Assembly: GCA_934101175.1 (NCBI GenBank) | Contig: CAKOQC010000001.1 | Coordinates: 1-64,000, forward strand | Source: RUG705 sp934101175 | GTDB lineage: Bacteria > Bacillota_I > Bacilli_A > RF39 > UBA660 | DNA length: 64,000 bases | Direction of reading: 5' to 3' | In this document: positions 44,306-53,882 of the stretch, piece by piece | Layout: each line of letters begins with the position of its first letter | Numbering within the stretch: position 1 is the first letter of the stretch | Program-made: the position numbers and the translations under genes | The notes under the pieces: model-generated | The model's database searches: none | Seen by the model: the letters and a program-made list of their open reading frames with translations, nothing else | What the model was told of the DNA's origin: nothing

Positions 44306-45232
44306 ATGGAAAGTTTAAAAGAAGTCATCAAAGAATCAAATTATGGTACATCTAATTACCAATTAGAGAAATATTATCGTGAAAATTATGATAATGATTT
44401 GACTTTTAGAAAGATTTGTAATAAATTAGATATGCCTCCAGAAATTCTAAAGAAATATACTACAAAATTAGAATTATCAGCTAGTGAATTTAATCATTGT
44501 AAAAATTGTAAAAATATAATGGAATGTCTTAATGAGGTTAAAGGGTATGTTTATTTTCCAAATAGAAATGGTGATGATGTTGAATTTGCTTATATACCAT
44601 GCAAATATAAAAGACATCTTGATAAAGAAAATAATTATTTAAAGAACATCTATTATTTCAATATTAATACAGATATTAAGAAAGCCGCTATGAAAGAAAT
44701 AGATACTAAAGATAAAAATCGTTTTGCAGTAATTAAATGGATTAATGATTATCTAAAGAGTGTTAAGAAGAATACTCCCCATAAAGGATTATATCTATCA
44801 GGTAACTTTGGATGTGGTAAAACTTACTTGCTATCCGCTATGCTAAATGAATTAGCTAAAAGTGGTAAAAGAGTAGCAATCATTTATTATCCAGAATTTC
44901 TAAGAAGCTTAAAAGAATCATTTAATGATAGTGATGAATATCGTCAAAAATTTAATATGATTAAAAAAACAGAATACGTTCTTTTAGATGATATTGGTGC
45001 TGATAGTGTCACTGAATGGTCAAGAGATGAAGTATTAGGAACAATTTTACAATACCGAATGGAAGAAAAATTACCAACATTCTTCACTTCTAACTTAACT
45101 ATTGAAGAACTAGAAAATCACTTATCTCTTGCTAATAGGGAAGTAGACCAAGTAAAGGCAAGAAGAATTATTGAAAGAATAAAACAATTAACTGATAGTA
45201 TGACAATGATTAGTGAAAATAAAAGAAAATAA
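44306..45232 (+). CDS. dnaI: Primosomal protein DnaI (helicase loader)
   Basis: This 308-aa AAA+ ATPase loads the replicative helicase onto DNA. The N-terminal domain has a Cys set (HCKNCKNIMEC and a later PCKYKRH) that can bind zinc. The ATPase has Walker A GNFGCGKTYLL, Walker B YVLLDDIGAD and sensor I FFTSNL with an arginine-rich end (KARRIIERIKQL). It directly follows dnaB in a clear operon. Length is normal. Confidence 0.93.
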   Translation: MESLKEVIKESNYGTSNYQLEKYYRENYDNDLTFRKICNKLDMPPEILKKYTTKLELSASEFNHCKNCKNIMECLNEVKGYVYFPNRNGDDVEFAYIPCKYKRHLDKENNYLKNIYYFNINTDIKKAAMKEIDTKDKNRFAVIKWINDYLKSVKKNTPHKGLYLSGNFGCGKTYLLSAMLNELAKSGKRVAIIYYPEFLRSLKESFNDSDEYRQKFNMIKKTEYVLLDDIGADSVTEWSRDEVLGTILQYRMEEKLPTFFTSNLTIEELENHLSLANREVDQVKARRIIERIKQLTDSMTMISENKRK

Positions 45233-45380
45233 CATATATAAGTTGATTGATAAAAAACAATCAAAAAGAAATATAAATACAAATTAGTTAATAAAAAATA
45301 ATATATAAGTTAATTAATAAAAAGAAAATAATAATAATAATATATAGATTAATTAGTAAAAAGAAAAAAACAAAAGAAAT
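45233..45380 (+). repeat. Degenerate AT-rich tandem repeats
   Basis: Three copies of a unit reading about ATATAtAaGTTgATTgATAAAA followed by an A-rich tract lie near 45233, 45300 and 45342. The strand is almost free of C. They fill the gap between dnaI and a small gene with AAAGGAGGG. I see no promoter or terminator in them. Confidence 0.5.
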
Positions 45381-45394
45381 AAAGGAGGGATAGT

Positions 45395-45670
45395 ATGAAC
45401 AATATCCAAAAAGAATTAAAAAATGAAGATGGCTCTATTGAAACATTAGTAATTAGTTCTAATGATAATGAAAGCCTAAACTTACGTGGTAACTATAAAC
45501 TTGCAAATAATCACATCAAAAAAGAAAGTAAGTTAGCAGAAAAATTTAAAGGTTCAATTCTTGGTAGTGACATTGGTGTTAAAAGTGGTGGCTTTTCAAA
45601 TGTTGCTATATTAGCTACTGTTATTGCTTTAGCCGCTATTGCAATAATGTACTTTGTTTGGAGATTTTAA
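45395..45670 (+). CDS. Small tail-anchored protein
   Basis: This 91-aa protein has a hydrophilic N-terminal part (about 65 residues with Asn, Glu, Lys) and one hydrophobic helix at about 69-88 (NVAILATVIALAAIAIMYFVW), so it is a C-tail anchored membrane protein facing the cytosol. The family is unknown. The start has an excellent ribosome site, AAAGGAGGG. It lies between dnaI and dnaE, which follows after 28 bp and may share the transcript. Confidence 0.65.
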   Translation: MNNIQKELKNEDGSIETLVISSNDNESLNLRGNYKLANNHIKKESKLAEKFKGSILGSDIGVKSGGFSNVAILATVIALAAIAIMYFVWRF

Positions 45671-45698
45671 TATTCAATAATAGATAGGAAGGGATAAT

Positions 45699-48620
45699 AT
45701 GAATTATACAGCATTACAAGTTAAAACTAGTTATTCAATACTAAATAGTCTAAATGACATCAAAAAACTTGTATCCCTTGCTGTAAAATATGGTTATTCT
45801 TCCTTAGCTATTACCGATGATGCCAACATGTTTGGCGTTATGGAATTCTACAAAGAATGCTTAAACTCCGGAATTAAACCCATAATAGGTATCGAACTGC
45901 ATATTTTAGAATATGTAGTTTTACTATACGCTAAAAACAATCATGGATATAAAAATTTATTAAAATTATCTACAATCGTATCAGAAAGAGAATTAACCAT
46001 CCAAGATTTAAATACTTATAAAGAAGACCTCATTCTAATTATGCCTTATACTAGTTACAATGAAGAAATCTATAATATATATTCTGACAAATACCTAGGA
46101 TATAAAAATCAAGAAGAATGTAATCAAATAACTATTCCTAACAAAGTTCTAATTACTGATGTTAGTTACCTTCTAAAAGATGATGATCTCTATCTAGATT
46201 ATCTAATTATGATTAAAGAAGGTAAAATACTTGGAGAATATGCTTTTAACAATAATCAAGGTAAACACTTATTAACTAAAGAAGAAGTCTTATCACTAAG
46301 TAACAAAGCTGATATTGCAAATACTAAAAAGATATCAGATGAATGTAATGTTAAAATTACTTATCAAGAAGGACTATTACCTATATATAATAAAGATATT
46401 GATAGTAAAGAATATTTGAAAAATCTATCTCATAAAGGATTAAAAAGAAGATTAAATGATAACGTTCCACAAATCTATTTAGAAAGATTGGAAAAAGAAT
46501 TAGAAGTTATTGATAAGATGGGTTTTAATGACTACTTTCTAATAGTGTATGATTATGTCTTTTATGCTAAGAAAAATAACATATTAGTAGGACCAGGAAG
46601 AGGTTCGGCTGCTGGCTCCTTAGTTAGTTATACTCTAGGAATTACTGATATAGACCCTATTAAATATGGTTTACTATTTGAACGCTTTCTAAATAGTGAA
46701 AGAGTAACCATGCCAGATATTGATGTCGACTTTGATGCCTCAAGAAGACAAGAAGTAATAGATTATGTTACTACTAAATATGGTGAAAAAAAAGCAACTG
46801 GTATTATTACTTTCAATACATTAGGAGCTAAACAAGTTATAAGAGATGTAGGTAAGGTATTAAAAATAAAGCCTTCCTTAATTGATAGTGTTGCCAAGAT
46901 GTGCAATAAAGATTTAATGACTTCCTATAAAGAAAATCCCAATTTAAAAAAACTTATTACTAATTCTGAAGAACTAAAAAATTTATATCAAATATCTCTT
47001 CACTTAGAAGGTCTACCTCGTCATATTTCTGTTCATGCTGCCGGTGTTGTTATGAGTAATACCAATATTGATGAGATAATTCCTCTATATAAAAATCAAT
47101 TAGGAATGTATGTTTCAGGATATTCTAAAGACTACTTAGAAGAACTAGGTCTACTTAAAATGGACTTTCTAGGATTATCTAACTTAACATTTATCGATGA
47201 GATAATTCATTCTATCAGAGAAAACCTTCATCTTGCTATTACATTTAGTAATATTCCCCTAGAAGATAAATCTGCTATGCGTATCTTTTATGAAGGTGAT
47301 ACTACTGATATCTTCCAATTTGAGTCTCCTGGTATGATGACTTTCTTAAAAGAATTAAAGCCTACCACTTTCAAAGATATTGTAATGGCTATTTCTATGT
47401 ATCGTCCAGGTCCCATTGATAGTATCCCTGAATTCATCAAAAGAAGAAATGGTAAAGTAGAAATAGATTACCTACATAAAGACCTAGAACCTATCTTAAA
47501 AGAAACTTATGGTATAATTATCTATCAAGAACAAATAATGCAAATTGCCTGCAAGATGGCTGGATACACACTTGGAGAAGCTGATATTCTAAGAAGAGCC
47601 ATGAGTAAGAAAAAAGAAAGTATTCTAATTAAAGAAAAAGAAAAATTTATTACTAAAAGTATCTCCCTAGGATATCCTCAAGAAATTACTACTAAAGTTT
47701 ATGATTTAATCTTGAAGTTTGCTAATTATGGTTTTAACAAATCTCATGCCGTAGCATATTCCCTTATTTCATATAAAATGGCTTATCTCAAAGCTAATTT
47801 CTATCCATATTTTATGGTATCAGTACTAAATAATAATATTACTAATGAGTTAATTACTAGTAATTATGTTGCTATTTTAAGAAGTAAAAATATAACTATA
47901 GCCACTCCTGATATAAACATTTCTACCGCTAAATATTTAATTCATGATAAGGAAATAATTTGTCCATTATCAATAATTAGAAATGTTGGTACTAATATTA
48001 CTAATCAGATTTTAAAAGAAAGAGAGAAGGGTATATTCCTAGATTTCACTGATTTTTGTAAAAGAATGTATAGTAAATCTATTAATGAAGAAGTAATAAT
48101 CTCACTAATCTTATCTGGTTCATTTACTTCATTCGGCTATAATAAAAAAACTCTAATTAATAACTTAGATAATATCTTAACTTATGTCGATGTTATAAAA
48201 GATACTAATCTAACTACTATAGCCACTCCTGATATTTTCCCTTGTGAAGAATATTCCAAAGAAGAATTAATTCATAATGAATTCAATACTTTTGGTTTCT
48301 ATCTATCAAGTCATCCTGTCAGTAGATATAAAGATAACCATTCTCTAAATACCTTACTAGTACCTAACTATGTAAATAAACAAATAACTCTAATCTTAGA
48401 AATTAATAACATTAAAGAAGTAATAACTAAGAAAAACGATGTTATGGCTTTTATCAAAGCAAGTGATGAATATCGTCAAATAGACCTAACCCTATTCCCA
48501 GATGTTTATAGTAAAAATAAACAATTAGAACGACTAAATATTATTAAAGTATCCGGAAGAGTAGAAAAAAGATTAGATACCTACCAATTAGTAGTATCTA
48601 ACATTATTAAATTATCATAA
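45699..48620 (+). CDS. dnaE: DNA polymerase III alpha subunit (DnaE type)
   Basis: This 973-aa C-family polymerase has an N-terminal PHP domain, the palm GPGRGSAAGSLVSYTLGITDIDP and the catalytic PDIDVDFDASRRQEV (Asp342, Asp344), RHISVHAAGVV, the fingers FQFESPGMM and SMYRPGP, and the helix-hairpin/beta-clamp region FNKSHAVAYSL. In the PHP domain the usual His pair near the start is replaced (LQVKTSYS for LHVHTEYS), so metal-dependent proofreading is likely lost. It is short for DnaE because the C-terminal OB/tau part is reduced. In Bacillota DnaE works beside PolC and extends RNA primers. Confidence 0.93.
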   Translation: MNYTALQVKTSYSILNSLNDIKKLVSLAVKYGYSSLAITDDANMFGVMEFYKECLNSGIKPIIGIELHILEYVVLLYAKNNHGYKNLLKLSTIVSERELTIQDLNTYKEDLILIMPYTSYNEEIYNIYSDKYLGYKNQEECNQITIPNKVLITDVSYLLKDDDLYLDYLIMIKEGKILGEYAFNNNQGKHLLTKEEVLSLSNKADIANTKKISDECNVKITYQEGLLPIYNKDIDSKEYLKNLSHKGLKRRLNDNVPQIYLERLEKELEVIDKMGFNDYFLIVYDYVFYAKKNNILVGPGRGSAAGSLVSYTLGITDIDPIKYGLLFERFLNSERVTMPDIDVDFDASRRQEVIDYVTTKYGEKKATGIITFNTLGAKQVIRDVGKVLKIKPSLIDSVAKMCNKDLMTSYKENPNLKKLITNSEELKNLYQISLHLEGLPRHISVHAAGVVMSNTNIDEIIPLYKNQLGMYVSGYSKDYLEELGLLKMDFLGLSNLTFIDEIIHSIRENLHLAITFSNIPLEDKSAMRIFYEGDTTDIFQFESPGMMTFLKELKPTTFKDIVMAISMYRPGPIDSIPEFIKRRNGKVEIDYLHKDLEPILKETYGIIIYQEQIMQIACKMAGYTLGEADILRRAMSKKKESILIKEKEKFITKSISLGYPQEITTKVYDLILKFANYGFNKSHAVAYSLISYKMAYLKANFYPYFMVSVLNNNITNELITSNYVAILRSKNITIATPDINISTAKYLIHDKEIICPLSIIRNVGTNITNQILKEREKGIFLDFTDFCKRMYSKSINEEVIISLILSGSFTSFGYNKKTLINNLDNILTYVDVIKDTNLTTIATPDIFPCEEYSKEELIHNEFNTFGFYLSSHPVSRYKDNHSLNTLLVPNYVNKQITLILEINNIKEVITKKNDVMAFIKASDEYRQIDLTLFPDVYSKNKQLERLNIIKVSGRVEKRLDTYQLVVSNIIKLS

Positions 48621-48645
48621 CAAAATTAAAAGGAGAATAAGAAGT

Positions 48646-49566
48646 ATGAAAAAGAATAAAAAAATAATGATTATTATCTCATCAATAATGCTAATAGTTA
48701 TACTTATAACTACTATAATTTTTATAAATAATAATCATCATTATAAAGTACGTATAGTGTCATCCGATGGTTCATTATTACAAGAATTAACTATCAAAAA
48801 AGGGGATAACTTAGAAAACGTTGCTATTCCTGAAAAAGAAGGTTATATCTTTGTATCTTGGGTAAAAGATGGAACATATATAAATGAAACTGATCCCATA
48901 TATGAAAATATTACTATTACTCCTAAGTATACCGAAACCCCTGAAGTAATAGATTATCATGTAATAACTTTTAATATTGATGGTGAAATAAAAACTCAAA
49001 ATGTAAAAGTTAGTGAAAAAATAGAAAGACCAAAAGATCCTAAAAAAGATAGATATACCTTCTTAGGATGGTATATTGGTGATGAACTATATAACTTTGA
49101 TACTATTCCTGATAAAGATTTAGTATTAATTGCTAAATTTAAAAAAGACTATCTTACTATAACTTATGACCTAAATGGTGGATCAGGTACTCTTAATGAA
49201 GAAATAGAAGAAAATTCTTACTTAAAAGAACCAGCCACTCCTACTAAGTTTGGTTACCACTTTGTAAGATGGACAACTAAGGACGATAAAGAATTTGATT
49301 TCTCTAAAAAAATAACAGAAGATACTACTCTAAAAGCTCAGTGGGCTCCTATAGATTACGTAAAAGTAACCTTTAATAGTATGGGAGGAAATCAAATAAA
49401 CGTTAAAATGATTGAAAGTGGTACTACCTTAGAAGATTTACCAATTCCAACTAAAGAAGGTTATACCTTTAAATATTGGTCTTTATCCGGAGAAAAATTT
49501 GAAAAAAGCACTCCTATAACTAAAGATATAATTCTAGAAGCTATTTATGAAAAAATAACTAATTAA
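48646..49566 (+). CDS. InlB_B-repeat (Flg_new) membrane-anchored surface protein
   Basis: This 306-aa protein has a basic start and one hydrophobic helix (about 7-26), so the rest lies outside. It consists of four InlB_B/Flg_new (Listeria-Bacteroides) repeats of about 65 residues, each with the GYxFxxW turn (EKEGYIFVSWV, KKDRYTFLGWY, TKFGYHFVRWT, TKEGYTFKYWS). Such beta-grasp repeats form rigid stalks on the surface. The same type of repeat appears inside the 1570-aa protein at 37635. It has a good ribosome site AAAGGAGAAT and lies 25 bp after dnaE. Confidence 0.8.
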   Translation: MKKNKKIMIIISSIMLIVILITTIIFINNNHHYKVRIVSSDGSLLQELTIKKGDNLENVAIPEKEGYIFVSWVKDGTYINETDPIYENITITPKYTETPEVIDYHVITFNIDGEIKTQNVKVSEKIERPKDPKKDRYTFLGWYIGDELYNFDTIPDKDLVLIAKFKKDYLTITYDLNGGSGTLNEEIEENSYLKEPATPTKFGYHFVRWTTKDDKEFDFSKKITEDTTLKAQWAPIDYVKVTFNSMGGNQINVKMIESGTTLEDLPIPTKEGYTFKYWSLSGEKFEKSTPITKDIILEAIYEKITN

Positions 49567-49670
49567 TTATTCATAAAAGATATAAAAAATATAAAAATTA
49601 TGATATACTAATACATGGTGGAAAAAATATACCAAACCGTGGTGGAGATATATACCGAAGGGGGATAAAA

Positions 49671-50351
49671 ATGCGCTGCATACCTATAATACCATCATAT
49701 AATCCAGATGAAACACTTCTAAAAGTAATTGAAGAATTATTTGAATATAACTATGAACATATAATCATCGTCGATGATGGTAGTGAAAATAAAGAAATCT
49801 TTAATCAAATTAAAAAAGACAAGAAATGTCATATTATAACTCATGATAAAAATATGGGTAAAGGATGTGCCCTAAAAACAGGAATTAAATATTATCAAGA
49901 ACATTTTATGGATAAATATAAGGGTGTTGTTACTCTTGACTGTGATGGTCAACATTCCATTAATGATATCTTACGTGTAAGTAGTGAAATGTTAATCTCT
50001 CATAATTTTGTCTTAGGAAGTAGAAACTTTGAAAGTGATAAAGTACCAAAACTAAATAAGTTTGGTAATAAATTATCATCATTCGTTTTCTATCATTTAT
50101 ATGGAACTTATCTAAGAGATACTCAATCTGGATTAAGAGCTTTCACTAACGAAGTAGTTCCTATGATGTTAGAAATTCCTGGAACTGGTTTTGAATATGA
50201 AATGAATGTTTTAGTAACCATGGTAAAAAACAAAGTGAAATTAGAACAACTCCCTACAAGAACAGTATATTTAGAAGCAAGACATAGTAATTATAAACCA
50301 ATAATTGACTCTATCAGAATATCTAGAGCCATGTTAAAGAAAAGAAGATAA
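49671..50351 (+). CDS. Family 2 glycosyltransferase
   Basis: This 226-aa GT-A enzyme has IIPSYNPDETLLKVIEELFE, the nucleotide-sugar site IIVDDGSEN, GCALKTGIKYY and the DxD-like TLDCDGQHS, followed by LGSRNF and DTQSGLRAF of the dolichyl-phosphate-mannose-synthase subgroup. It transfers a sugar, perhaps to a lipid phosphate carrier, at the inner membrane face. It has no membrane helix. The leader (49612-49667) contains a 20-bp direct repeat. The start follows AAGGGGGATAAAA. Confidence 0.88.
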   Translation: MRCIPIIPSYNPDETLLKVIEELFEYNYEHIIIVDDGSENKEIFNQIKKDKKCHIITHDKNMGKGCALKTGIKYYQEHFMDKYKGVVTLDCDGQHSINDILRVSSEMLISHNFVLGSRNFESDKVPKLNKFGNKLSSFVFYHLYGTYLRDTQSGLRAFTNEVVPMMLEIPGTGFEYEMNVLVTMVKNKVKLEQLPTRTVYLEARHSNYKPIIDSIRISRAMLKKRR

Positions 50352-50398
50352 AATATCTCACTTTTCTTCTTTTAACAAAATAGAAAGTTGTGATATAT

Positions 50399-51532
50399 AT
50401 GAAAGTAAAATACGAATTATTACATCAAGATAAATCTACTAATGCTAGATATGGAACCTTAGAAACAAACTATGGAAAATATGAAACTCCAATGTTTATG
50501 CCTGTAGGAACTCAGGCTACTGTAAAAACTTTAGACTACCGTGAAATAAAAGAAATAAAAGCAGGTGTTATTCTTGCCAACACTTATCATTTATGGCTTC
50601 GTCCAGGTGAAGATGTAGTAGATAAAGCTGGTGGACTTCATAAGTTTATGCACTATGATGGTCCTATCTTAACTGACTGTGGTGGCTTTCAAGTATTCTC
50701 CCTAGCTAAGCCTAAAAATATTTCTGAAGAAGGTGTAGTTTTTAAAAGCCATATCAATGGTGAGAAACTCTTATTAACTCCAGAAAAAAGTATTATGATT
50801 CAAAATAAACTAGATAGTGATATTGCTATGAGTTTTGATGAATGCATTCCATATCCAGCTACTTATGAATATTGTAAAAATAGTGTTGAAAGAACACTTA
50901 GATGGGCTAAACGTGGAAAAGCTGTTTTCAATAATGAAAGACAATCATTGTTTGGTATTGTTCAAGGCGGAGAATATGAAGATTTAAGAAGACATAGTGC
51001 TGAAGAAATTGTTAAAATGAATTTTGATGGTTATGCTATTGGTGGAACTTCTGTTGGTGAAGATAAAGAAACTATGTATAAAATGATTGATTATTCAATC
51101 AAATACCTTCCAGAAGATAAACCAAGATATCTAATGGGAGTAGGAGATCCATTCGATTTATTTGAAGGAGTTGAACGTGGTGTTGATATGTTTGACTGTG
51201 TTCATCCAACTAGATTAGCCCGTCATGGACATGCCTTTACTAAATATGGCAAAATCAATCTAAAAAATGCTAAATATAAAGAAGATTTTACTCCAGTAGA
51301 TACTAGTTGTGATTGCGAATGCTGCAAAAATTATACTAAAGCCTATATTCGTCACTTATTAGTAGCAGAAGAAACTCTAGGTCAACGTTTACTATCCATT
51401 CATAATCTAAGATTTTTAATAAGAATAATGGAAAATATTCGTATAGCTATTCAAGAAGACCGTTTCCTTGAATACAAAAAAGAATTCATAGAAAACTATA
51501 AAACCATTGAAAGATCTAAACAGAATAATTAA
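50399..51532 (+). CDS. tgt: tRNA-guanine transglycosylase (queuine/preQ1)
   Basis: This 377-aa enzyme exchanges G34 of GUN-anticodon tRNAs for preQ1 in the queuosine pathway. Seen: FMPVGTQATVK, NTYHLWLRPG, catalytic region LTDCGGFQVFSL, FGIVQGG, GGTSVGE, PRYLMGVG, FDCVHPTRLARHG and the zinc ligands CDCECCKNYTKAYIRH. Length is normal. ATG 50399 is preferred to GTG 50390. It begins a run of tRNA- and DNA-modifying genes (tag, miaB) spaced by 5-23 bp. Confidence 0.93.
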   Translation: MKVKYELLHQDKSTNARYGTLETNYGKYETPMFMPVGTQATVKTLDYREIKEIKAGVILANTYHLWLRPGEDVVDKAGGLHKFMHYDGPILTDCGGFQVFSLAKPKNISEEGVVFKSHINGEKLLLTPEKSIMIQNKLDSDIAMSFDECIPYPATYEYCKNSVERTLRWAKRGKAVFNNERQSLFGIVQGGEYEDLRRHSAEEIVKMNFDGYAIGGTSVGEDKETMYKMIDYSIKYLPEDKPRYLMGVGDPFDLFEGVERGVDMFDCVHPTRLARHGHAFTKYGKINLKNAKYKEDFTPVDTSCDCECCKNYTKAYIRHLLVAEETLGQRLLSIHNLRFLIRIMENIRIAIQEDRFLEYKKEFIENYKTIERSKQNN

Positions 51533-51537
51533 TAACT

Positions 51538-52083
51538 ATGAAAAGATGTAAATGGGTTAATCTAGATAACCCCCTATATGTTAAATATCATGATGAAGAA
51601 TGGTCTGTACCTAGTCATGATGATAAGTATCTATTCGAAATGCTTGTACTAGAGTCTTTTCAAGCAGGACTATCATGGGAATGTATCCTAAATAAAAGAA
51701 TTTATTTTAAAGAAGCTTTAGATGATTTTGATTATCAAAAAATAGCTAATTATGACGAAACAAAAATAGAAGAATTACTTCAAAATAAAAATATTATAAG
51801 AAATAAATTAAAAATAAAAGCCATGATTAAAAATGCCAAAATATTTATAAATATCAAAGAAGAATATCATAGTTTCTCTAACTATATTTGGCATTTTACT
51901 AATAATCAAATAATAAAAAATACAACAGACTTATTTCAAACTCATAATTCTATATCAGACGAAATAAGTAAAGATCTATATCAAAGAGGTATGCGCTTTG
52001 TCGGTACCGTTATTATCTATTCATATTTACAAGCTGTTGGTATAATAAATGATCATGAAACTACCTGCTTTAAATATAAATAG
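51538..52083 (+). CDS. tag: DNA-3-methyladenine glycosylase I
   Basis: This 181-aa enzyme removes 3-methyladenine from alkylated DNA. Seen: the start RCKWVNLDNPLYVKYHDEEW with zinc ligands Cys4 and His18, DDKYLFEMLVLESFQAGLSWECILNKR (catalytic Glu region) and the late zinc ligands in NDHETTC. Length is normal. It lies 5 bp after tgt and 23 bp before miaB. Confidence 0.92.
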   Translation: MKRCKWVNLDNPLYVKYHDEEWSVPSHDDKYLFEMLVLESFQAGLSWECILNKRIYFKEALDDFDYQKIANYDETKIEELLQNKNIIRNKLKIKAMIKNAKIFINIKEEYHSFSNYIWHFTNNQIIKNTTDLFQTHNSISDEISKDLYQRGMRFVGTVIIYSYLQAVGIINDHETTCFKYK

Positions 52084-52106
52084 AATTATTAAAGGAAGTG
52101 AGAAGT

Positions 52107-53516
52107 ATGAATTTACCTAATATGTTAGAAGCTAAAACTAGAGGTAAAAGTGAATGTAAGATTATCTATGATGATTATGATGGAGATCTTATTGGTAAAG
52201 ATAAAAAATATTTAATTTTAACTTATGGATGTCAAATGAATGTCCATGATAGTGAATATATTTCTGGTATTATGGAAGATATTGGCTATACCAAAACTGA
52301 AGAGATGGATGACGCTAACGTAATAATTGTTAATACTTGTGCTATTAGAGAAAATGCTCATAATAAAGCAGAAGGAATGTTAGGTCGTATCAAACATCTA
52401 AAAGAAACCCACAATGACATTATTGTCATCTTCTGCGGTTGTATGGCTCAAGAAGAAGGTTTAGTTAATAAAATTAAAGATTACAAATGGATAGATATAA
52501 TATGTGGAACTCATAACTATCATAAAATACCAAAATATATTTCAGAATATCTAAATAAAGAAAATACTGTACGTGAAGTTTATAGTATTGAAGGAAATGT
52601 TTATGAAAATATCCCTGTTAAAAGAGATAGCAAGTATACAGCTTGGGTAAATATACAATATGGTTGTGATAAGTTCTGTACTTACTGTATTGTTCCATAT
52701 ACTCGTGGTAAACAAAGAAGTAGAAATCACCAAGACATTATTGATGAAGTAAGAGAATTATACAATAATGGATATCAAGAAGTAACTCTTCTAGGTCAAA
52801 ATGTTAATGCATATGGTAAAGATTTTGATGATAATTATGACTTTGCTGACTTACTAGGAGAAGTAAGCCAAACTGGTATTCCTCGTATTAGATTTGTAAC
52901 TAGTCATCCTTGGGATTTTACTGATAAGATGATTGATGTTATCAGTGAATGTGAAAACATTATGCCTTATATTCATTTACCAATTCAATCAGGTTCAGAT
53001 CGTATTTTAAAACTAATGGGAAGAAAATATACTACCGCAGAATATCTAGAAATAGTAAATAAATTACGTGATAAAATTCCTAATGTTAGTATCACTACTG
53101 ATATTATCGTAGGCTTCCCAGGGGAAACAGAAGAAGACTTTGAAAAGACACTTGATATTGTTAATACTGTAAAATATGATTTAGCATATACATTCATTTT
53201 CTCAAAAAGAGAAGGAACACCAGCTGCTCTTATGAAAGATGATACAAAAGAAGAAGAAAAGAAAGAACGTCTAGCTAGATTAAATGAACTAATTAACAAA
53301 TACGCTCTAGAAAGCAATCAAAAAATGAAAGATAAAGTAGTTCAAGTATTAATAACAGAGCCATCAGAAAAATCAGGTAAATATGCTGGATATACTGATA
53401 ACATGAAATTAGTAAATGTAGAGTGTGGCGAAGAATGTCTAGGAAAAATAGTTCCTGTAAAAATAACTAACGTTAAGACATGGAGTTTGGATGGTATCTA
53501 TGAACCTAGAAACTAG
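52107..53516 (+). CDS. miaB: tRNA-2-methylthio-N6-dimethylallyladenosine synthase
   Basis: This 469-aa radical SAM enzyme adds the methylthio group to i6A37 of tRNA. It has the N-terminal cluster Cys residues (TYGCQMNVHDSEY, NTCAIRENA, CGCMAQEE), the radical SAM CDKFCTYCIVP motif (CxxxCxxC) and a C-terminal TRAM domain (VQVLITEPSEKSGKYAGYTDNMKLV). ATG 52107 follows AAAGGAAGTGAG; the in-frame GTG three codons upstream is less likely. It overlaps the RicA-like gene, the same order as in Bacillus. Confidence 0.95.
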   Translation: MNLPNMLEAKTRGKSECKIIYDDYDGDLIGKDKKYLILTYGCQMNVHDSEYISGIMEDIGYTKTEEMDDANVIIVNTCAIRENAHNKAEGMLGRIKHLKETHNDIIVIFCGCMAQEEGLVNKIKDYKWIDIICGTHNYHKIPKYISEYLNKENTVREVYSIEGNVYENIPVKRDSKYTAWVNIQYGCDKFCTYCIVPYTRGKQRSRNHQDIIDEVRELYNNGYQEVTLLGQNVNAYGKDFDDNYDFADLLGEVSQTGIPRIRFVTSHPWDFTDKMIDVISECENIMPYIHLPIQSGSDRILKLMGRKYTTAEYLEIVNKLRDKIPNVSITTDIIVGFPGETEEDFEKTLDIVNTVKYDLAYTFIFSKREGTPAALMKDDTKEEEKKERLARLNELINKYALESNQKMKDKVVQVLITEPSEKSGKYAGYTDNMKLVNVECGEECLGKIVPVKITNVKTWSLDGIYEPRN

Positions 53517-53832
53517 CTTAGAAAGATTATTCAATTCAATCGAAAATAGTCCTCTCTATAAAGAATATCGTCAAATAGAAGATATTCTTAGTAAAGATGA
53601 AGAAATAAAAGAAATAATAAATAAAATTAAAGAATTAGAAAAACAAGCTACATATCTAGAAAATATAGGTGATCCATCTTATAAAGAAATAGATCACCAA
53701 ATAAAAGATTTAGAAACCATTCTAAATAATAAACAAGTATACCTTGAATATCTTGATAAAATGGATAAGTTTAATAACGAACTATCAATATCAAGTAAAA
53801 TGATTAATGATTATATAAAAGAAAAAGTATAA
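53500..53832 (+). CDS. ricA: YmcA/RicA-like regulator of RNA processing
   Basis: This 110-aa all-helical protein of the YlbF/YmcA family starts MNLETSLERLFNSIENSPLYKEYRQIEDILSKD, then a long helical hairpin. In Bacillus ymcA follows miaB directly, as here, and RicA works with RicF and RicT on RNase Y-dependent processing. It starts inside the last codons of miaB (17-bp overlap). It lacks the C-terminal Cys present in some relatives. The family is clear; the subunit name rests on gene order. Confidence 0.8.
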   Translation: MNLETSLERLFNSIENSPLYKEYRQIEDILSKDEEIKEIINKIKELEKQATYLENIGDPSYKEIDHQIKDLETILNNKQVYLEYLDKMDKFNNELSISSKMINDYIKEKV

Positions 53833-53864
53833 AAGATATCACTTCGAGTAATGATATCTTTTTT
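53831..53864 (+). terminator. Terminator after ricA
   Basis: AAAAGATATCA (53831-53841) pairs perfectly with TGATATCTTTT (53852-53862) followed by T. Confidence 0.85.
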
Positions 53865-53882
53865 CTATCTTAAAAAGTTATA

